From Rhodoplanes sp963724735 (lineage in GTDB: Bacteria > Pseudomonadota > Alphaproteobacteria > Rhizobiales > Xanthobacteraceae), in NCBI GenBank assembly GCA_963724735.1, contig CAVRVX010000037.1:1-64000 (forward strand): DNA of 64,000 bases, given 5' to 3'. The position numbers were made by a program, and so were the translations under genes. How positions within the stretch are numbered: position 1 is the stretch's first letter; each line of letters starts with the position of its first letter. The notes below the pieces were generated by a model. The model was not told the origin of the DNA, searched no databases, and saw only the letters and a program-made list of their open reading frames with translations. Positions 8,199-16,563 of the stretch are shown one piece after another.

Positions 8199-9185
8199 TT
8201 AGGGCGCAGAGTCCTCCTCAATCACCCAGCCGATCGTCTCGATTGGGGCTTCCATCCGATATTTCACCCCCGAGGAGGCGTACTCGATCTGATGCTTGCC
8301 GATACGCCGCATCGTATCTTCGACGATCTTGCGTCCGTAGCCGGTTCGCGTCGGCGCCACCACGGTCGGCCCGCCGCTCTCTTGCCAAGAGAAAACGAAC
8401 AGTGCGGGATGATTGCTGCGGTCGACATCCCAACGCACGTCGATCCGGCCGCCTGGCGCCGAGAGCGCACCGTATTTGACCGCATTGGTGGTGAGCTCAT
8501 GGAGCAGGAGCGCAAAGCTCTGCGCCGCTTTCCGCCGCACCATCACGTCAATTCCGTGGAGGTTGACGCGGTCTGAAAAGGCCGAGACCTCCGCGGAAAG
8601 AATCTGCCGGAGCGGAGCGCCACGCCACTCTTGCTCGGTCATCATCGTGTAGGCGCGACCGAGCGACTGGAGACGATCGATGAAGAGTTCGCGCGCCTCG
8701 ATCAACGAGTGATTGCCGGCGAGGCTGTGAAGCGCCACCGACTGGATTACGGCGAAAAGATTCTGGATGCGATGGTTAAGCTCGCCGATGAGCAGGCGTT
8801 GCCGCTCTTCGATGCGCTTGCGCTCGCTGATGTCGACCACGACGACGACCACAAAATCGCGCCCGTCGGAGTGGATCGGCTTGAGGCCAATCTCGACCGG
8901 TATTTCGCTGCCGTCCGCACGCAACGCCCAAAGGTCGCGACTGCTGCCCATCGGCCGTTCTCCCGGCGTCTGCGCAAAAGCCTCCCGCAGAACTGCATGG
9001 CGAGCGCGCGACCGCTCAGGCACCAGCACCTCCACCGATTGGCCAAGCAGCTCGTCGCGGCCGTAGCCCAGCAACCGCTCCAAGTATCCGTTCAGAAAAA
9101 CAATTCGCGCCTGAGCGTCGATCACGAGCAGGCCACTTGGCGCCGCATCGAGCATAGTATAGGCGACGTCGTCCGACAGGCGCAT
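8199..9185 (-). CDS. PAS-domain HWE-type sensor histidine kinase
   Basis: The protein opens with a PAS domain (AYTMLDAAPSGLLVIDA to DISERKRIEE) and continues with an HWE/HisKA_2 kinase core. The phospho-accepting His is in ELNHRIQNLFAVIQS, the N box is LLHELTTNAVKYG, and the WxE signature (SWQESGGP) that defines HWE kinases is present. No membrane segment is seen, so it is probably cytosolic and senses through PAS. The frame is open upstream to 9419. The ATG at 9185 is chosen because the extra 78 residues look non-coding, but no strong ribosome site decides the start. No response regulator is adjacent. Confidence 0.85.
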   Translation of the reverse strand: MRLSDDVAYTMLDAAPSGLLVIDAQARIVFLNGYLERLLGYGRDELLGQSVEVLVPERSRARHAVLREAFAQTPGERPMGSSRDLWALRADGSEIPVEIGLKPIHSDGRDFVVVVVVDISERKRIEERQRLLIGELNHRIQNLFAVIQSVALHSLAGNHSLIEARELFIDRLQSLGRAYTMMTEQEWRGAPLRQILSAEVSAFSDRVNLHGIDVMVRRKAAQSFALLLHELTTNAVKYGALSAPGGRIDVRWDVDRSNHPALFVFSWQESGGPTVVAPTRTGYGRKIVEDTMRRIGKHQIEYASSGVKYRMEAPIETIGWVIEEDSAP

Positions 9186-9458
9186 ATCAGCCGATGGTTG
9201 CAACGAACCTCGTTTGGCGTCCACGTCCGGCCGATCCCCCAGGCCACCGTATTGGACTGCAGTGTTATTAACCGCCACCCGCCAAACCGTGAGGGCGCCA
9301 CGGAAAACGTGCGGCGAAAGGGGCGAGGGTGGCCTCCCGCCCCGGCAATTGTCAAGAACGAGTGTGGAACATTCCTCTCTCACGGTTACTTTGGGACACG
9401 AACGCGGCGAAAGGTTCAATGTCCGACGTGCTGACGAGCCGCCGCGCGTCGCGAGCCG

Positions 9459-10001
9459 TCAGCTCTCGACGAAATCGCCGCAGCGCTGCACGGTGTCGTT
9501 TGCGCCCCATGGCATGATCGGAACGCTCGAGGTCGAGTTCTTCGGCGAACCTTCGATCAGGCGATCCGAGTAGACCATATAGACGAGAACGTTTCGCTTG
9601 GCGTCGCACCCGCGCACGATCTGCATCTTCTTGAAGAACAGCGACCGGCGTTGGCGAAACATGTCTTCGCCTTGGGCGAATTTGTGCTTGAACCGGATCG
9701 GCCCCACCTGCCGGCAGGCTAGCGAGATGTCCGAGACTTCCTCGGCGAGCCCGAGCCAGCCCTTGACCCCGCCGCGCTCCGGCACGGTGAAATGGCAGGC
9801 GACGCCGTCGACCTCCGGGTCATCAATTCCGTAGGTCGCAAGCTTGTCATTGGGTGTCAGGAGCTTGAACACGGTCGACCGGCGGAAGATGAGATCGGGC
9901 TCGTCGGCGGCGCGGCCCGCATCGATCGAGGCCACGAGAAGGATCAGTGCCAGCAACGGAACTGACATGTTGGCCGCCCATCGCATCGCCGTGGTCCGCA
10001 T
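9459..10001 (-). CDS. creA: CreA family periplasmic protein
   Basis: The 180-residue protein has a signal peptide (about 1-31) and the CreA signature: a DDP.V.GVACH motif followed by GG.KGWLGLAE..SD.S.ACRQVGPI and, further on, a C.....VLVYMVYSD.LI.GSPKNS segment. CreA is a conserved exported protein of unknown function. In E. coli it neighbours creBCD, which is absent here. The start is supported by GGGAG 7 nt upstream. The four cysteines could form periplasmic disulfides. Confidence 0.92.
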   Translation of the reverse strand: MRTTAMRWAANMSVPLLALILLVASIDAGRAADEPDLIFRRSTVFKLLTPNDKLATYGIDDPEVDGVACHFTVPERGGVKGWLGLAEEVSDISLACRQVGPIRFKHKFAQGEDMFRQRRSLFFKKMQIVRGCDAKRNVLVYMVYSDRLIEGSPKNSTSSVPIMPWGANDTVQRCGDFVES

Positions 10002-10479
10002 CGATTGCTCCCGTTCATTGGCTCGGCTTTCACATAATCCGCTGCGAAGGCGAGTTGAAGCGCGCCAGCGGTCCGGCCGCCGCCGAGCCCGCCCACCTCA
10101 CATCGGAGCTCGATCGTCTGTTTCGCTCCGATGGCCGGCCGCGCGATATCGAGGCGCAAGCGCGCCGCGACGAAGCCGCCGCCTCATTAGTTCCGGGCTC
10201 GGCCGGTTGGGTCTCGGCGGGGAGGACGGCGCCGTTCAAATCGTCTCGTCGCCGCACGGACCGGCCTTTCGCCTGCCGACGCTGACCGGCGGGTGACCCA
10301 AGTCATGGAATCGGCCAGGAGACGGACCGAGGAAGGCGCAGCGGATCGCCGCGATCACGGGGTTTATCACGGCGACCGGCCTTATCGCAGGCGCCGCGGC
10401 TGCCTGGGTTTTTTAGCCGGGCCGGCGGTAGGCCGCGCGACGGGGAGGTAATCCCGGCGCTTTTCGCCATGTCGTGGCC
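10002..10479. other. Intergenic, no gene recognised
   Basis: About 480 bp without a supported gene. A hydrophobic reading frame (ITGFITATGLIAGAAAAWVF, near 10350-10413) lacks any start codon after its upstream stop. It may be a gene relic. Confidence 0.4.
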
Positions 10480-10503
10480 CCCGCGTGGGTTACCCCACGC
10501 GGG
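10480..10503 (-). terminator. Perfect 10-bp hairpin downstream of the STDGRG-repeat gene
   Basis: CCCGCGTGGG (10480-10489) and CCCACGCGGG (10494-10503) form a perfect stem with a TTAC loop, 26 bp past the stop of the minus-strand gene. There is no clear T-run on that strand, so termination strength is uncertain. Confidence 0.5.
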
Positions 10504-10529
10504 CTGACTTCTTCATGACGGGGAGCCGA

Positions 10530-11195
10530 TCAATAGTAATACTGCTGCCGGGCGTAGACTTGGCCGTAACCGCGATAGGCGGGTCCGCCATATCCAAAGA
10601 ACGGTTGTTGGTGCCTGTAGTAGCCGTAATTGGTGGGCTGCCGTCTCTTGACCGTCCGGCGCGCATGCTTGACCCGCTCGGCCTTCCGCGTAGATCCTGG
10701 AGCAGCTGCGGGCTGTTCGGCGGCCTTCGGGTCCTCGGTCGACACACTCGGCGGTTCCGAGGAAGGCGGCGTCGTCAAGTTGGCGGTCGCCGTTCCGCCC
10801 GAAAGACCATCGCCGCCGCGCCCATCGGTACTGCCGCGCCCATCGGTACTGCCGCGGCCATCCGTCGACGTGCCCGGGGTGGCTGCGACGGTGCCGATGC
10901 TCGGAAGCGTCATCTTCGCGGCCGCTGGTCGGGCCCGGTTCCGATTCGCCGGCTCAATCGGGTCGGTTGCGGCTGCCGTAGGTGTCGCATACAGCGGAGT
11001 CGGCAGGACCGCGGTCTGGCGAACCGGCTCTTGCACGTCGCTCGGGCGCGTGAAATCGGTCACAACATTGTGAGCGGCGACCGCGCAAACGATCCCAATG
11101 GCAAAACCACCAGCCGCAAGCGTTAACGGAAGCGTGCGACGCGGACGAGCTTGTTGCGGCCAGAGGGAATAATTTGAGCGGTGACGCCTGGACAT
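10530..11195 (-). CDS. Membrane-anchored hypothetical protein with STDGRG repeats and Tyr-rich tail
   Basis: The start at 11195 has GGGGAT upstream. The longer frame to 11306 looks non-coding. The protein has a basic N-terminus, one membrane segment (LPLTLAAGGFAIGIVCAVAA), a Pro/Ala/Thr-rich region, three STDGRG repeats and a basic stretch (RKAERVKHARRTVKRRQ). It ends in a Tyr/Gly-rich tail (NYGYYRHQQPFFGYGG...QQYYY). This resembles the small secreted or envelope-linked proteins with Tyr/Gly tails of Hyphomicrobiales. The function is unknown. Confidence 0.65.
   Translation of the reverse strand: MSRRHRSNYSLWPQQARPRRTLPLTLAAGGFAIGIVCAVAAHNVVTDFTRPSDVQEPVRQTAVLPTPLYATPTAAATDPIEPANRNRARPAAAKMTLPSIGTVAATPGTSTDGRGSTDGRGSTDGRGGDGLSGGTATANLTTPPSSEPPSVSTEDPKAAEQPAAAPGSTRKAERVKHARRTVKRRQPTNYGYYRHQQPFFGYGGPAYRGYGQVYARQQYYY
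10816..10869. repeat. Tandem 18-bp repeat, three units, in frame
   Basis: Two identical 18-bp units (10816-10833 and 10834-10851) and one diverged unit (10852-10869) encode the STDGRG repeats. Copy-number change here would keep the frame. Confidence 0.85.
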
Positions 11196-11410
11196 AATAG
11201 ATCCCCGTGCCGACTGAACGCGACTAGAATTAACGCGGAACCTGCCGCGAGGTTCCTTATCGCCGTTCGAAACCTTAGCGCCCCCGCGTGGGAGCGGGCA
11301 AATCAAGTCCTTGATATCGACCGTTTTGTCGCCCGGTGCGGCCGCGCCTAGCCTGAGGTTGAGCGGGCTATGCTTCCCTGGTTAGCTCGGCGCCGACATC
11401 GCGATGACGT

Positions 11411-12109
11411 TCACACGCTCACGGCTATGCCCTTCTCCGGCACGATCACCTCGGTGGCGTGCCCCTCCATCTCGGCGACGAACTTGTCGGCCGTCGGATC
11501 GATGATGGGAAACGAGCCGTAATGGCACGGGATGACTGCATCGAGCTTGAAGTAACGCTTGACCGCAAGCGCCGCCGTCCGCGCGCCCATGGTGAACCGA
11601 TCGCCGATCGGAACCATGGCGATCTTTGGCTCGTACAACTCGGCGATCAGCGCCATGTCGGAGAAGATGTCGGTATCGCCCATGTGGTAAACGACCGGCT
11701 CGTCCTTTGCCCTGACGACGATGCCACAGGGATTGCCCAGATAGATCGGGACATTGTCCATGACATCGCCGGATGAATGGTCGGCCCGCACCAGCGTCAT
11801 GGTGAAGCCGCCGAGATCGGTGGTGCCGCCGGTATTCATGGGATTGAACTTCTCCAGTCCCTTCGACACGAGCCACATGCCGAGGTCGTAATTGGTGCTG
11901 ACGGTGGCCCCCGTCCTCTTTGCGATGTCGAGCGTGTCGCCGACATGGTCGGCATGGCCGTGGGTCAGGAGAATATGGCTGACGCCCTTTATCGCGGCCT
12001 CCTTGTCGGAGACGAAGGCCGGATTGCCGGTGAAGAACGGATCAATCAGGACGGCCTGGCCGTCAAAGTCGAGGCGGAACGCGGAGTGGCCGAACCAGGT
12101 GATCTGCAT
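11411..12109 (-). CDS. UPF0173-family metal-dependent hydrolase (metallo-beta-lactamase fold)
   Basis: The 232-residue protein begins MQITWFGHSAFRLDFDG and shows the metallo-beta-lactamase motif LLTHGHADHVGD. Further metal ligands are likely in VRADHSSG, YHMGDTDIF and CHYGSFP. This is the full-length YtkL/UPF0173 type, predicted zinc hydrolases of unknown substrate. The ATG at 12109 is chosen because the fold starts there, although the frame is open to 12421. It is divergent from ruvX, from which it is separated by about 120 bp. Confidence 0.92.
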   Translation of the reverse strand: MQITWFGHSAFRLDFDGQAVLIDPFFTGNPAFVSDKEAAIKGVSHILLTHGHADHVGDTLDIAKRTGATVSTNYDLGMWLVSKGLEKFNPMNTGGTTDLGGFTMTLVRADHSSGDVMDNVPIYLGNPCGIVVRAKDEPVVYHMGDTDIFSDMALIAELYEPKIAMVPIGDRFTMGARTAALAVKRYFKLDAVIPCHYGSFPIIDPTADKFVAEMEGHATEVIVPEKGIAVSV

Positions 12110-12231
12110 GGGAAATATCCTCTGGGCTGAAGGCGGCGGCGGCGCGGCGCGCCGATGCGCGGAAAAATGCGCGCCGAGCATAACCCGACGGCAGGCGCGC
12201 CCGTCAATCGGCTCGCGCCATGGAGACGCGC

Positions 12232-12723
12232 ATGGTAGGCGGGGACATGCCCGCTGCGATCGTTCCGCTCGCCGAGATAGCCGTGCTCTTGCCTGAGCGC
12301 GGCGCGCTGATCGGGCTCGATCTCGGCGCCAAGACGATCGGCGTCGCCGCGAGCGATCCCGAGCGGCGCCTCGCGGCCGGGGTGGAGACGATCGCGCGGA
12401 AGGCGTTTTCGACCGATGCAACGCGCCTGCTCGCCCTCGCGGCGGAGCGCAGGGCAGCGGGCTTCGTGCTTGGGCTGCCGCTCAACATGGATGGGACGGA
12501 GGGCCCGCGCGCGCAATCGGCCCGCGCCTTTGCCCGCAATCTCGCGCAGCGCACCGACTTGCCGATCGGCCTGTGGGACGAGCGGCTCTCGACGGCGGCG
12601 GTCGAGCGCGAGCTGATCGCAGCGGACGCAAGCCGGAAGAAGCGCAAGGCGGTGATCGACCAGCACGCCGCCGCCTTCATCCTGCAGGGCGCGCTCGACC
12701 GGCTGCGGCGGGGGGTGGTGTGA
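12232..12723 (+). CDS. ruvX: Putative pre-16S rRNA nuclease / Holliday junction resolvase (YqgF)
   Basis: The RNase H-like YqgF domain has GLDLGAKTIGVAASD (first acidic residue), FVLGLPLNMDGTEGPRA, WDERLSTAAVE and the final DQHAAAFILQ. In E. coli YqgF matures the 5' end of 16S rRNA, and the family was earlier proposed to be a Holliday resolvase. Three in-frame ATGs exist (12220, 12232, 12247). The one at 12232 has GGAG 6 nt upstream and is preferred. The product is about 163 residues, near family length. Confidence 0.92.
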   Translation: MVGGDMPAAIVPLAEIAVLLPERGALIGLDLGAKTIGVAASDPERRLAAGVETIARKAFSTDATRLLALAAERRAAGFVLGLPLNMDGTEGPRAQSARAFARNLAQRTDLPIGLWDERLSTAAVERELIAADASRKKRKAVIDQHAAAFILQGALDRLRRGVV

Positions 12724-12818
12724 TGGATGCGAGCGCCCGGTCCCCCGTCCCTGCGAGCTTGATTCGCCTGTTGGTACGCTGCCCTTACAATTCGCCCCAG
12801 ATCGAATTGGGGGAGGCA

Positions 12819-13013
12819 ATGCTCACCAACAGCCGCGATATCAAGCGCCGCCTCGAAAGCGACGGCTGGTTGCTCATCCGCGTCACCGGCTCGCATCATG
12901 TCTTCAAGCATCCGACGTCTCGTCAGACGATCGTTTTGCCTCATCCGAAGAAGAACCTGGGGGTCGGGCTTGTCCGCACCATATACAAACAGGCACAATG
13001 GGAGCGAGACTGA
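12819..13013 (+). CDS. hicA: HicA-like toxin (mRNA interferase)
   Basis: The 64-residue protein has the HicA double-stranded-RNA-binding-like fold. It shows the start pattern NSRDIKRRLESDGW, the catalytic-His region VTGSHHVFKHP, and the tail PHPKKNLGVGLVRTIYKQA. A G-rich ribosome site (GGGGGAGG) sits close to the ATG. HicA toxins cleave mRNA and are neutralised by HicB, which follows 13 bp later. Confidence 0.92.
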   Translation: MLTNSRDIKRRLESDGWLLIRVTGSHHVFKHPTSRQTIVLPHPKKNLGVGLVRTIYKQAQWERD

Positions 13014-13026
13014 GTCCGGAGCGCCG

Positions 13027-13317
13027 ATGCCGTATTATGTCGCGATTATTGAGGAGGCGGGACCCGACACCGCGGTCGGGATTTGGTTCCCCGACCTGCC
13101 CGGCTGCTTTTCGGCCGGTGATGATCTCGACGAAGCATTGGGCAACGCTTCCGAAGCGATCGCCGCTTACGCCCAGTCGCTCGCCGAAGACGGTCGTATG
13201 CTCCCCCCGCCACGCACCCTCACCGAGCTGAAACGCGATCCCTTGGTGGAGAAAGACATCCGCGATTACATGATCGCGCTCGTGGCCGCCCCGACCCGGG
13301 CTAATGCTGCGGAGTGA
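13027..13317 (+). CDS. hicB: HicB-like antitoxin
   Basis: The 96-residue protein has the partially degraded RNase H fold of HicB: YYVAIIEEAG....VGIWFPDLPGCFSAGDDLDEALGNASEAIAAYAQSLAEDG. It should bind and block HicA. Operon autoregulation normally needs a C-terminal DNA-binding part. The C-terminus here is short, with no clear HTH or ribbon-helix-helix. Its stop overlaps the start of the nucleotidyltransferase gene, suggesting translational coupling of three genes. Confidence 0.92.
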   Translation: MPYYVAIIEEAGPDTAVGIWFPDLPGCFSAGDDLDEALGNASEAIAAYAQSLAEDGRMLPPPRTLTELKRDPLVEKDIRDYMIALVAAPTRANAAE

Positions 13318-13751
13318 TGATGGCGCGAATGGCGGACCCGGAGCTTCAATTGCTGGCGGCCATCATAGACGAATGGGTCCGTGACGCTCCGGGAATTCAC
13401 GAAGTGTATCTCTTCGGAAGCCGGGTGCGAGGAGACCACCGCCCTGACAGCGACGTTGATATTCGCCTCTTCATTGACGAATGGCAGCCGGACGTTCGGA
13501 CAGTCGATTGGTGGACCCACCAAAATGGAACGGACTTCGCTGAGCTTAAATCGCGGCTACCCGGCCCGCTCGCAATTCACCGCGAAAATGCCGACGCACC
13601 CGACGAGGCGATTAGGGAGGGCAGGAAGAACCCCAAGCTGAGAATTGGGAAAGTGGTGTGCGTGTGCACGCCTCCAAGCCCGCCGCCTAATAGTTCAACA
13701 CCTTGTGGTCAAGTAATCGGCGCAGGCGCAGCTCAGAATCGGCCTAATTAG
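13317..13751 (+). CDS. MNT-type nucleotidyltransferase domain protein
   Basis: The polymerase-beta superfamily signature is plain: EVYLFGSRVRGDHRPDSDVDIRLFID contains GSxxxG and the DxD metal pair. After about residue 85 the protein carries little recognisable structure and ends in a Pro/Ser-rich tail. The first ATG overlaps the hicB stop by one base (TGATG). MntA-type proteins act as antitoxins that AMPylate HEPN toxins, but no HEPN partner is visible. The coupling to hicAB is unusual. Its role is unknown. Confidence 0.8.
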   Translation: MMARMADPELQLLAAIIDEWVRDAPGIHEVYLFGSRVRGDHRPDSDVDIRLFIDEWQPDVRTVDWWTHQNGTDFAELKSRLPGPLAIHRENADAPDEAIREGRKNPKLRIGKVVCVCTPPSPPPNSSTPCGQVIGAGAAQNRPN

Positions 13752-13802
13752 CTCAGTTGCGACCATGAGCCGCTCATAAGTGTTCCGCATGCCTTTGAGC
13801 CA

Positions 13803-15434
13803 TCACTCCGGCGCAGCCCGCTTAATAAGTTGGTCGGCGTCCTCGCGCGACAGACCACTTGCGCCATAGCTTGCTCTCGCCTCGCCGGCAAGGCGGGCGC
13901 GGGCAAAGGTTTCCGCAAAGGGTGAAGACGCTGCCCGCATCGCCTCCGCGGTGGCAAGGAGCGCCAGCCGCTCGACCGCGGCGCGGGCCGTGAATTCACC
14001 GCCGCCGCGATTGTTCAAACTCTGCTCGATAAAGCGAGCCGCCGCCTTCCCACCCGGCAGGCTACCGGCCGTTTTCGCGATGTCCGCGAGCACCGCGAAC
14101 ACGGCCTCGCGATCTTGCGCCAGCATGCGCAGCACATCGAGGCACAGGACGTTGCCCGAGCCCTCCCAGATGGTGTTGACCGGGGCTTCGCGATAGAGCC
14201 GCGGCATTGCGCTTTCCTCGATGAAGCCATTGCCGCCGAGGCACTCCATCGCTTCGGAGACAAAGGCGGGCGCCTGCTTGCAAATCCAGTATTTCGCCAC
14301 CGGGGTGAGAAGGCGCGCGCGCGCGCGTTCGCGTGCATTGCCCGCGGCCAGATCAATCGACCGGCAAAGCCGCAGGACGAGCGCGAGCGAAGCCTCCACG
14401 TCAAGGGCGAGATCGGCTAACACCGCCCGCATCAGGGGCTGATCGGACAGCCTCTTGTTGAACACGGTGCGGTGTCGGGCATGATGCAGCGCCTGCGCCA
14501 GCGCGCCGCGCATCAATCCGGCCGAGCCGACGGCGCAGTCGACGCGGGTGAGTTGGATGCTGTCCATGATGGTGGCGATCCCCTCGCCCTCCCCGCCGAT
14601 CCGCCAACCGAAGGCCTTGTCGAACTCGACCTCGGTCGACGCATTCGAACGGTTGCCCAGCTTGTCCTTGAGGCGCTGAAACTGCAGCGCATTCACCGTC
14701 CCGTCCGGCCGGAAGCGGGGAACGAGGAAGGCGGTGGGGCCGCCCTTGGCCTGCGCCAACACCAGAAAGGCGTCGCTCATCGGCGCGGATACGAACCATT
14801 TGTGTCCGGATATCTCGTAGCCGCCCGCTGCCGGCTCGGCGCGGGTGACATTGGTGCGGACATCGGTGCCGCCCTGCCGCTCGGTCATGGCGATGCCCAG
14901 CGTGACCCCGAACTTCTCCTCCCAGGGCCGGAAGCTCGGGTCGTAGTGGCGGGTCACCACTTTCTTGATCATACCGGCGGCTGAGGGCTCGCGCGCGAGC
15001 GCGGCCACGGCGGCGCGCGTCATCGTAACCGGGTTGAGATGCCCGTTCTCGACCTGCGCCACCATGTAACAGCGGGCCGCACGGGCGACCTCGGCCGGCG
15101 CATCCTCGCGCGCGCCTTCCGCGGTCCAGCTCGACGCGTGCAAGTTGGCGCCGATACTCTCCCTCATGAAGTGATGATAGGACGGGTGGTATTCCACCAT
15201 GTCGCGGCGGAAGCCCTTGGCGTCATACGCATGCAGCCTGGGCGGATTCTCGTTGGCGAGGCGCGCCTGCTCGATCATGTCGACGGCGCCCCAGCGTCGG
15301 CCGAAGGCGGCAAGCAGCAGCGCCTCGTTCTCCCCGCCGTTGGCCGCGACGGCCTCCTTGAGCGGCAGGTCGCTCGCATACAGATCGACATCGACATAGG
15401 GCGGGGACTGATTGAACCCGTCTTGCTCGGCCAT
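13803..15434 (-). CDS. aidB: AidB-like acyl-CoA dehydrogenase
   Basis: The 543-residue protein matches AidB in length and order. It has the N-terminal FNQSPPYVDVDLYASD segment, a body with GIAMTERQGGTDVRTNVTRAEP (flavin/substrate loop), SGHKWFVSAPMSDAFLVLAQ, and ECLGGNGFIEESAMPRLYREAPVNTIWEGSGNV. AidB is an FAD enzyme induced by alkylation stress in E. coli, where it binds DNA and is thought to destroy alkylating agents. Weak isovaleryl-CoA dehydrogenase activity is reported. The ATG at 15434 matches the family start. It is transcribed divergently from pyrB across 130 bp. Confidence 0.93.
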   Translation of the reverse strand: MAEQDGFNQSPPYVDVDLYASDLPLKEAVAANGGENEALLLAAFGRRWGAVDMIEQARLANENPPRLHAYDAKGFRRDMVEYHPSYHHFMRESIGANLHASSWTAEGAREDAPAEVARAARCYMVAQVENGHLNPVTMTRAAVAALAREPSAAGMIKKVVTRHYDPSFRPWEEKFGVTLGIAMTERQGGTDVRTNVTRAEPAAGGYEISGHKWFVSAPMSDAFLVLAQAKGGPTAFLVPRFRPDGTVNALQFQRLKDKLGNRSNASTEVEFDKAFGWRIGGEGEGIATIMDSIQLTRVDCAVGSAGLMRGALAQALHHARHRTVFNKRLSDQPLMRAVLADLALDVEASLALVLRLCRSIDLAAGNARERARARLLTPVAKYWICKQAPAFVSEAMECLGGNGFIEESAMPRLYREAPVNTIWEGSGNVLCLDVLRMLAQDREAVFAVLADIAKTAGSLPGGKAAARFIEQSLNNRGGGEFTARAAVERLALLATAEAMRAASSPFAETFARARLAGEARASYGASGLSREDADQLIKRAAPE

Positions 15435-15564
15435 CGTTGAGTTCCTCCCGCGGCGCGGCGACCGCTCGGCGGCCTGCTCCGCGCACGGGCTTTGGGGACA
15501 AATACCAAACTTCGCGCGGGCGTGCTTGCCCGCGCCCGCCGGACCGCATATACGTCGGGCTTTA

Positions 15565-16518
15565 ATGAATGTCGCGCCCAAACCCTCGTTCGTTCTCCAC
15601 CAGCGTCACCTGTTGGGGATCGATGGGCTTTCCCGCGAGGAGATCATCGGCCTTCTCGATCTTGCCGAGGAATTCGTCGCGCTCAACCGGCAGATCGAGA
15701 AAAAGCGGGCCTCCCTGCGCGGCCGCACCCAGATCAACCTGTTCTTCGAGGCTTCGACCCGCACCCAGTCCTCCTTCGAGCTGGCCGGCAAGCGGCTCGG
15801 GGCGGATGTGATGAACATGGCGGTCGGGTCCTCCTCCATGCGCAAGGGCGAGACGCTGATCGACACCGCGATCACCCTCAACGCCATGCGGCCCGATATT
15901 CTGGTGGTGCGCCATCACGCCTCCGGCGCGGTCGCCCTGCTCTCGCGCAAGGTCGATTGCTGCGTGGTCAATGCGGGCGATGGCGCGCACGAGCATCCCA
16001 CCCAGGCTCTGCTCGACGCGTTGACCATCCGCCGCAACAAGGGCCGGGTCGAGCAGCTCACGGTCGCGATTTGCGGCGACGTCCTCCACTCGCGGGTGGC
16101 GCGCTCGAACATCATTCTGCTCAACGCGCTCGACGCGCGGGTGCGGGTGATCGCGCCCTCGACGCTCCTGCCGCCGGGCATCGAACGGCTCGGGGTCGAG
16201 GTGTTTCGCGATATGCGAGAGGGCCTTCGCGACGCCGACATCGTCATGATGCTGCGCCTGCAGCGCGAGCGCATGAACGGATCGTTCGTGCCCTCGTCGC
16301 AGGAATATTTCGCCTATTTCGGCCTCGACGACAAGAAGCTCGGCTACGCGAAGCCCGATGCGCTGGTGATGCATCCGGGCCCAATGAACCGCGGCGTGGA
16401 GATCAGTTCCACGGTCGCCGACGGGGCGCGCTCGCTCATCCGCGAGCAGGTGGAGATGGGAGTGGCGGTGCGCATGGCCGTGCTCGAGGCGTTGTCGCGC
16501 AACCTGCCCAATGCCTGA
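15565..16518 (+). CDS. pyrB: Aspartate carbamoyltransferase catalytic subunit
   Basis: The 317-residue protein condenses carbamoyl phosphate and aspartate in pyrimidine synthesis. Carbamoyl-phosphate-binding motifs FFEASTRTQSSFE and GAHEHPTQALLD are intact, as are SSSMRKGETLIDT, MMLRLQRERM and VMHPGPMNRGVEIS. There is no pyrI regulatory gene. It is followed 45 bp later by a dihydroorotase homologue lacking its metal motif, the class A ATCase arrangement known from Pseudomonas, where the two proteins assemble together. Confidence 0.96.
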   Translation: MNVAPKPSFVLHQRHLLGIDGLSREEIIGLLDLAEEFVALNRQIEKKRASLRGRTQINLFFEASTRTQSSFELAGKRLGADVMNMAVGSSSMRKGETLIDTAITLNAMRPDILVVRHHASGAVALLSRKVDCCVVNAGDGAHEHPTQALLDALTIRRNKGRVEQLTVAICGDVLHSRVARSNIILLNALDARVRVIAPSTLLPPGIERLGVEVFRDMREGLRDADIVMMLRLQRERMNGSFVPSSQEYFAYFGLDDKKLGYAKPDALVMHPGPMNRGVEISSTVADGARSLIREQVEMGVAVRMAVLEALSRNLPNA

Positions 16519-16563
16519 GCGGACGACATTGGCGCGTCCCATCGCGTAACCAGGTGCAAGTCA

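Noticed and set aside
10340..10413. Hydrophobic small peptide frame (ITGFITATGLIAGAAAAWVF)
   Set aside because: No ATG, GTG or TTG lies between the upstream stop and the hydrophobic stretch, so it is not translatable as it stands.
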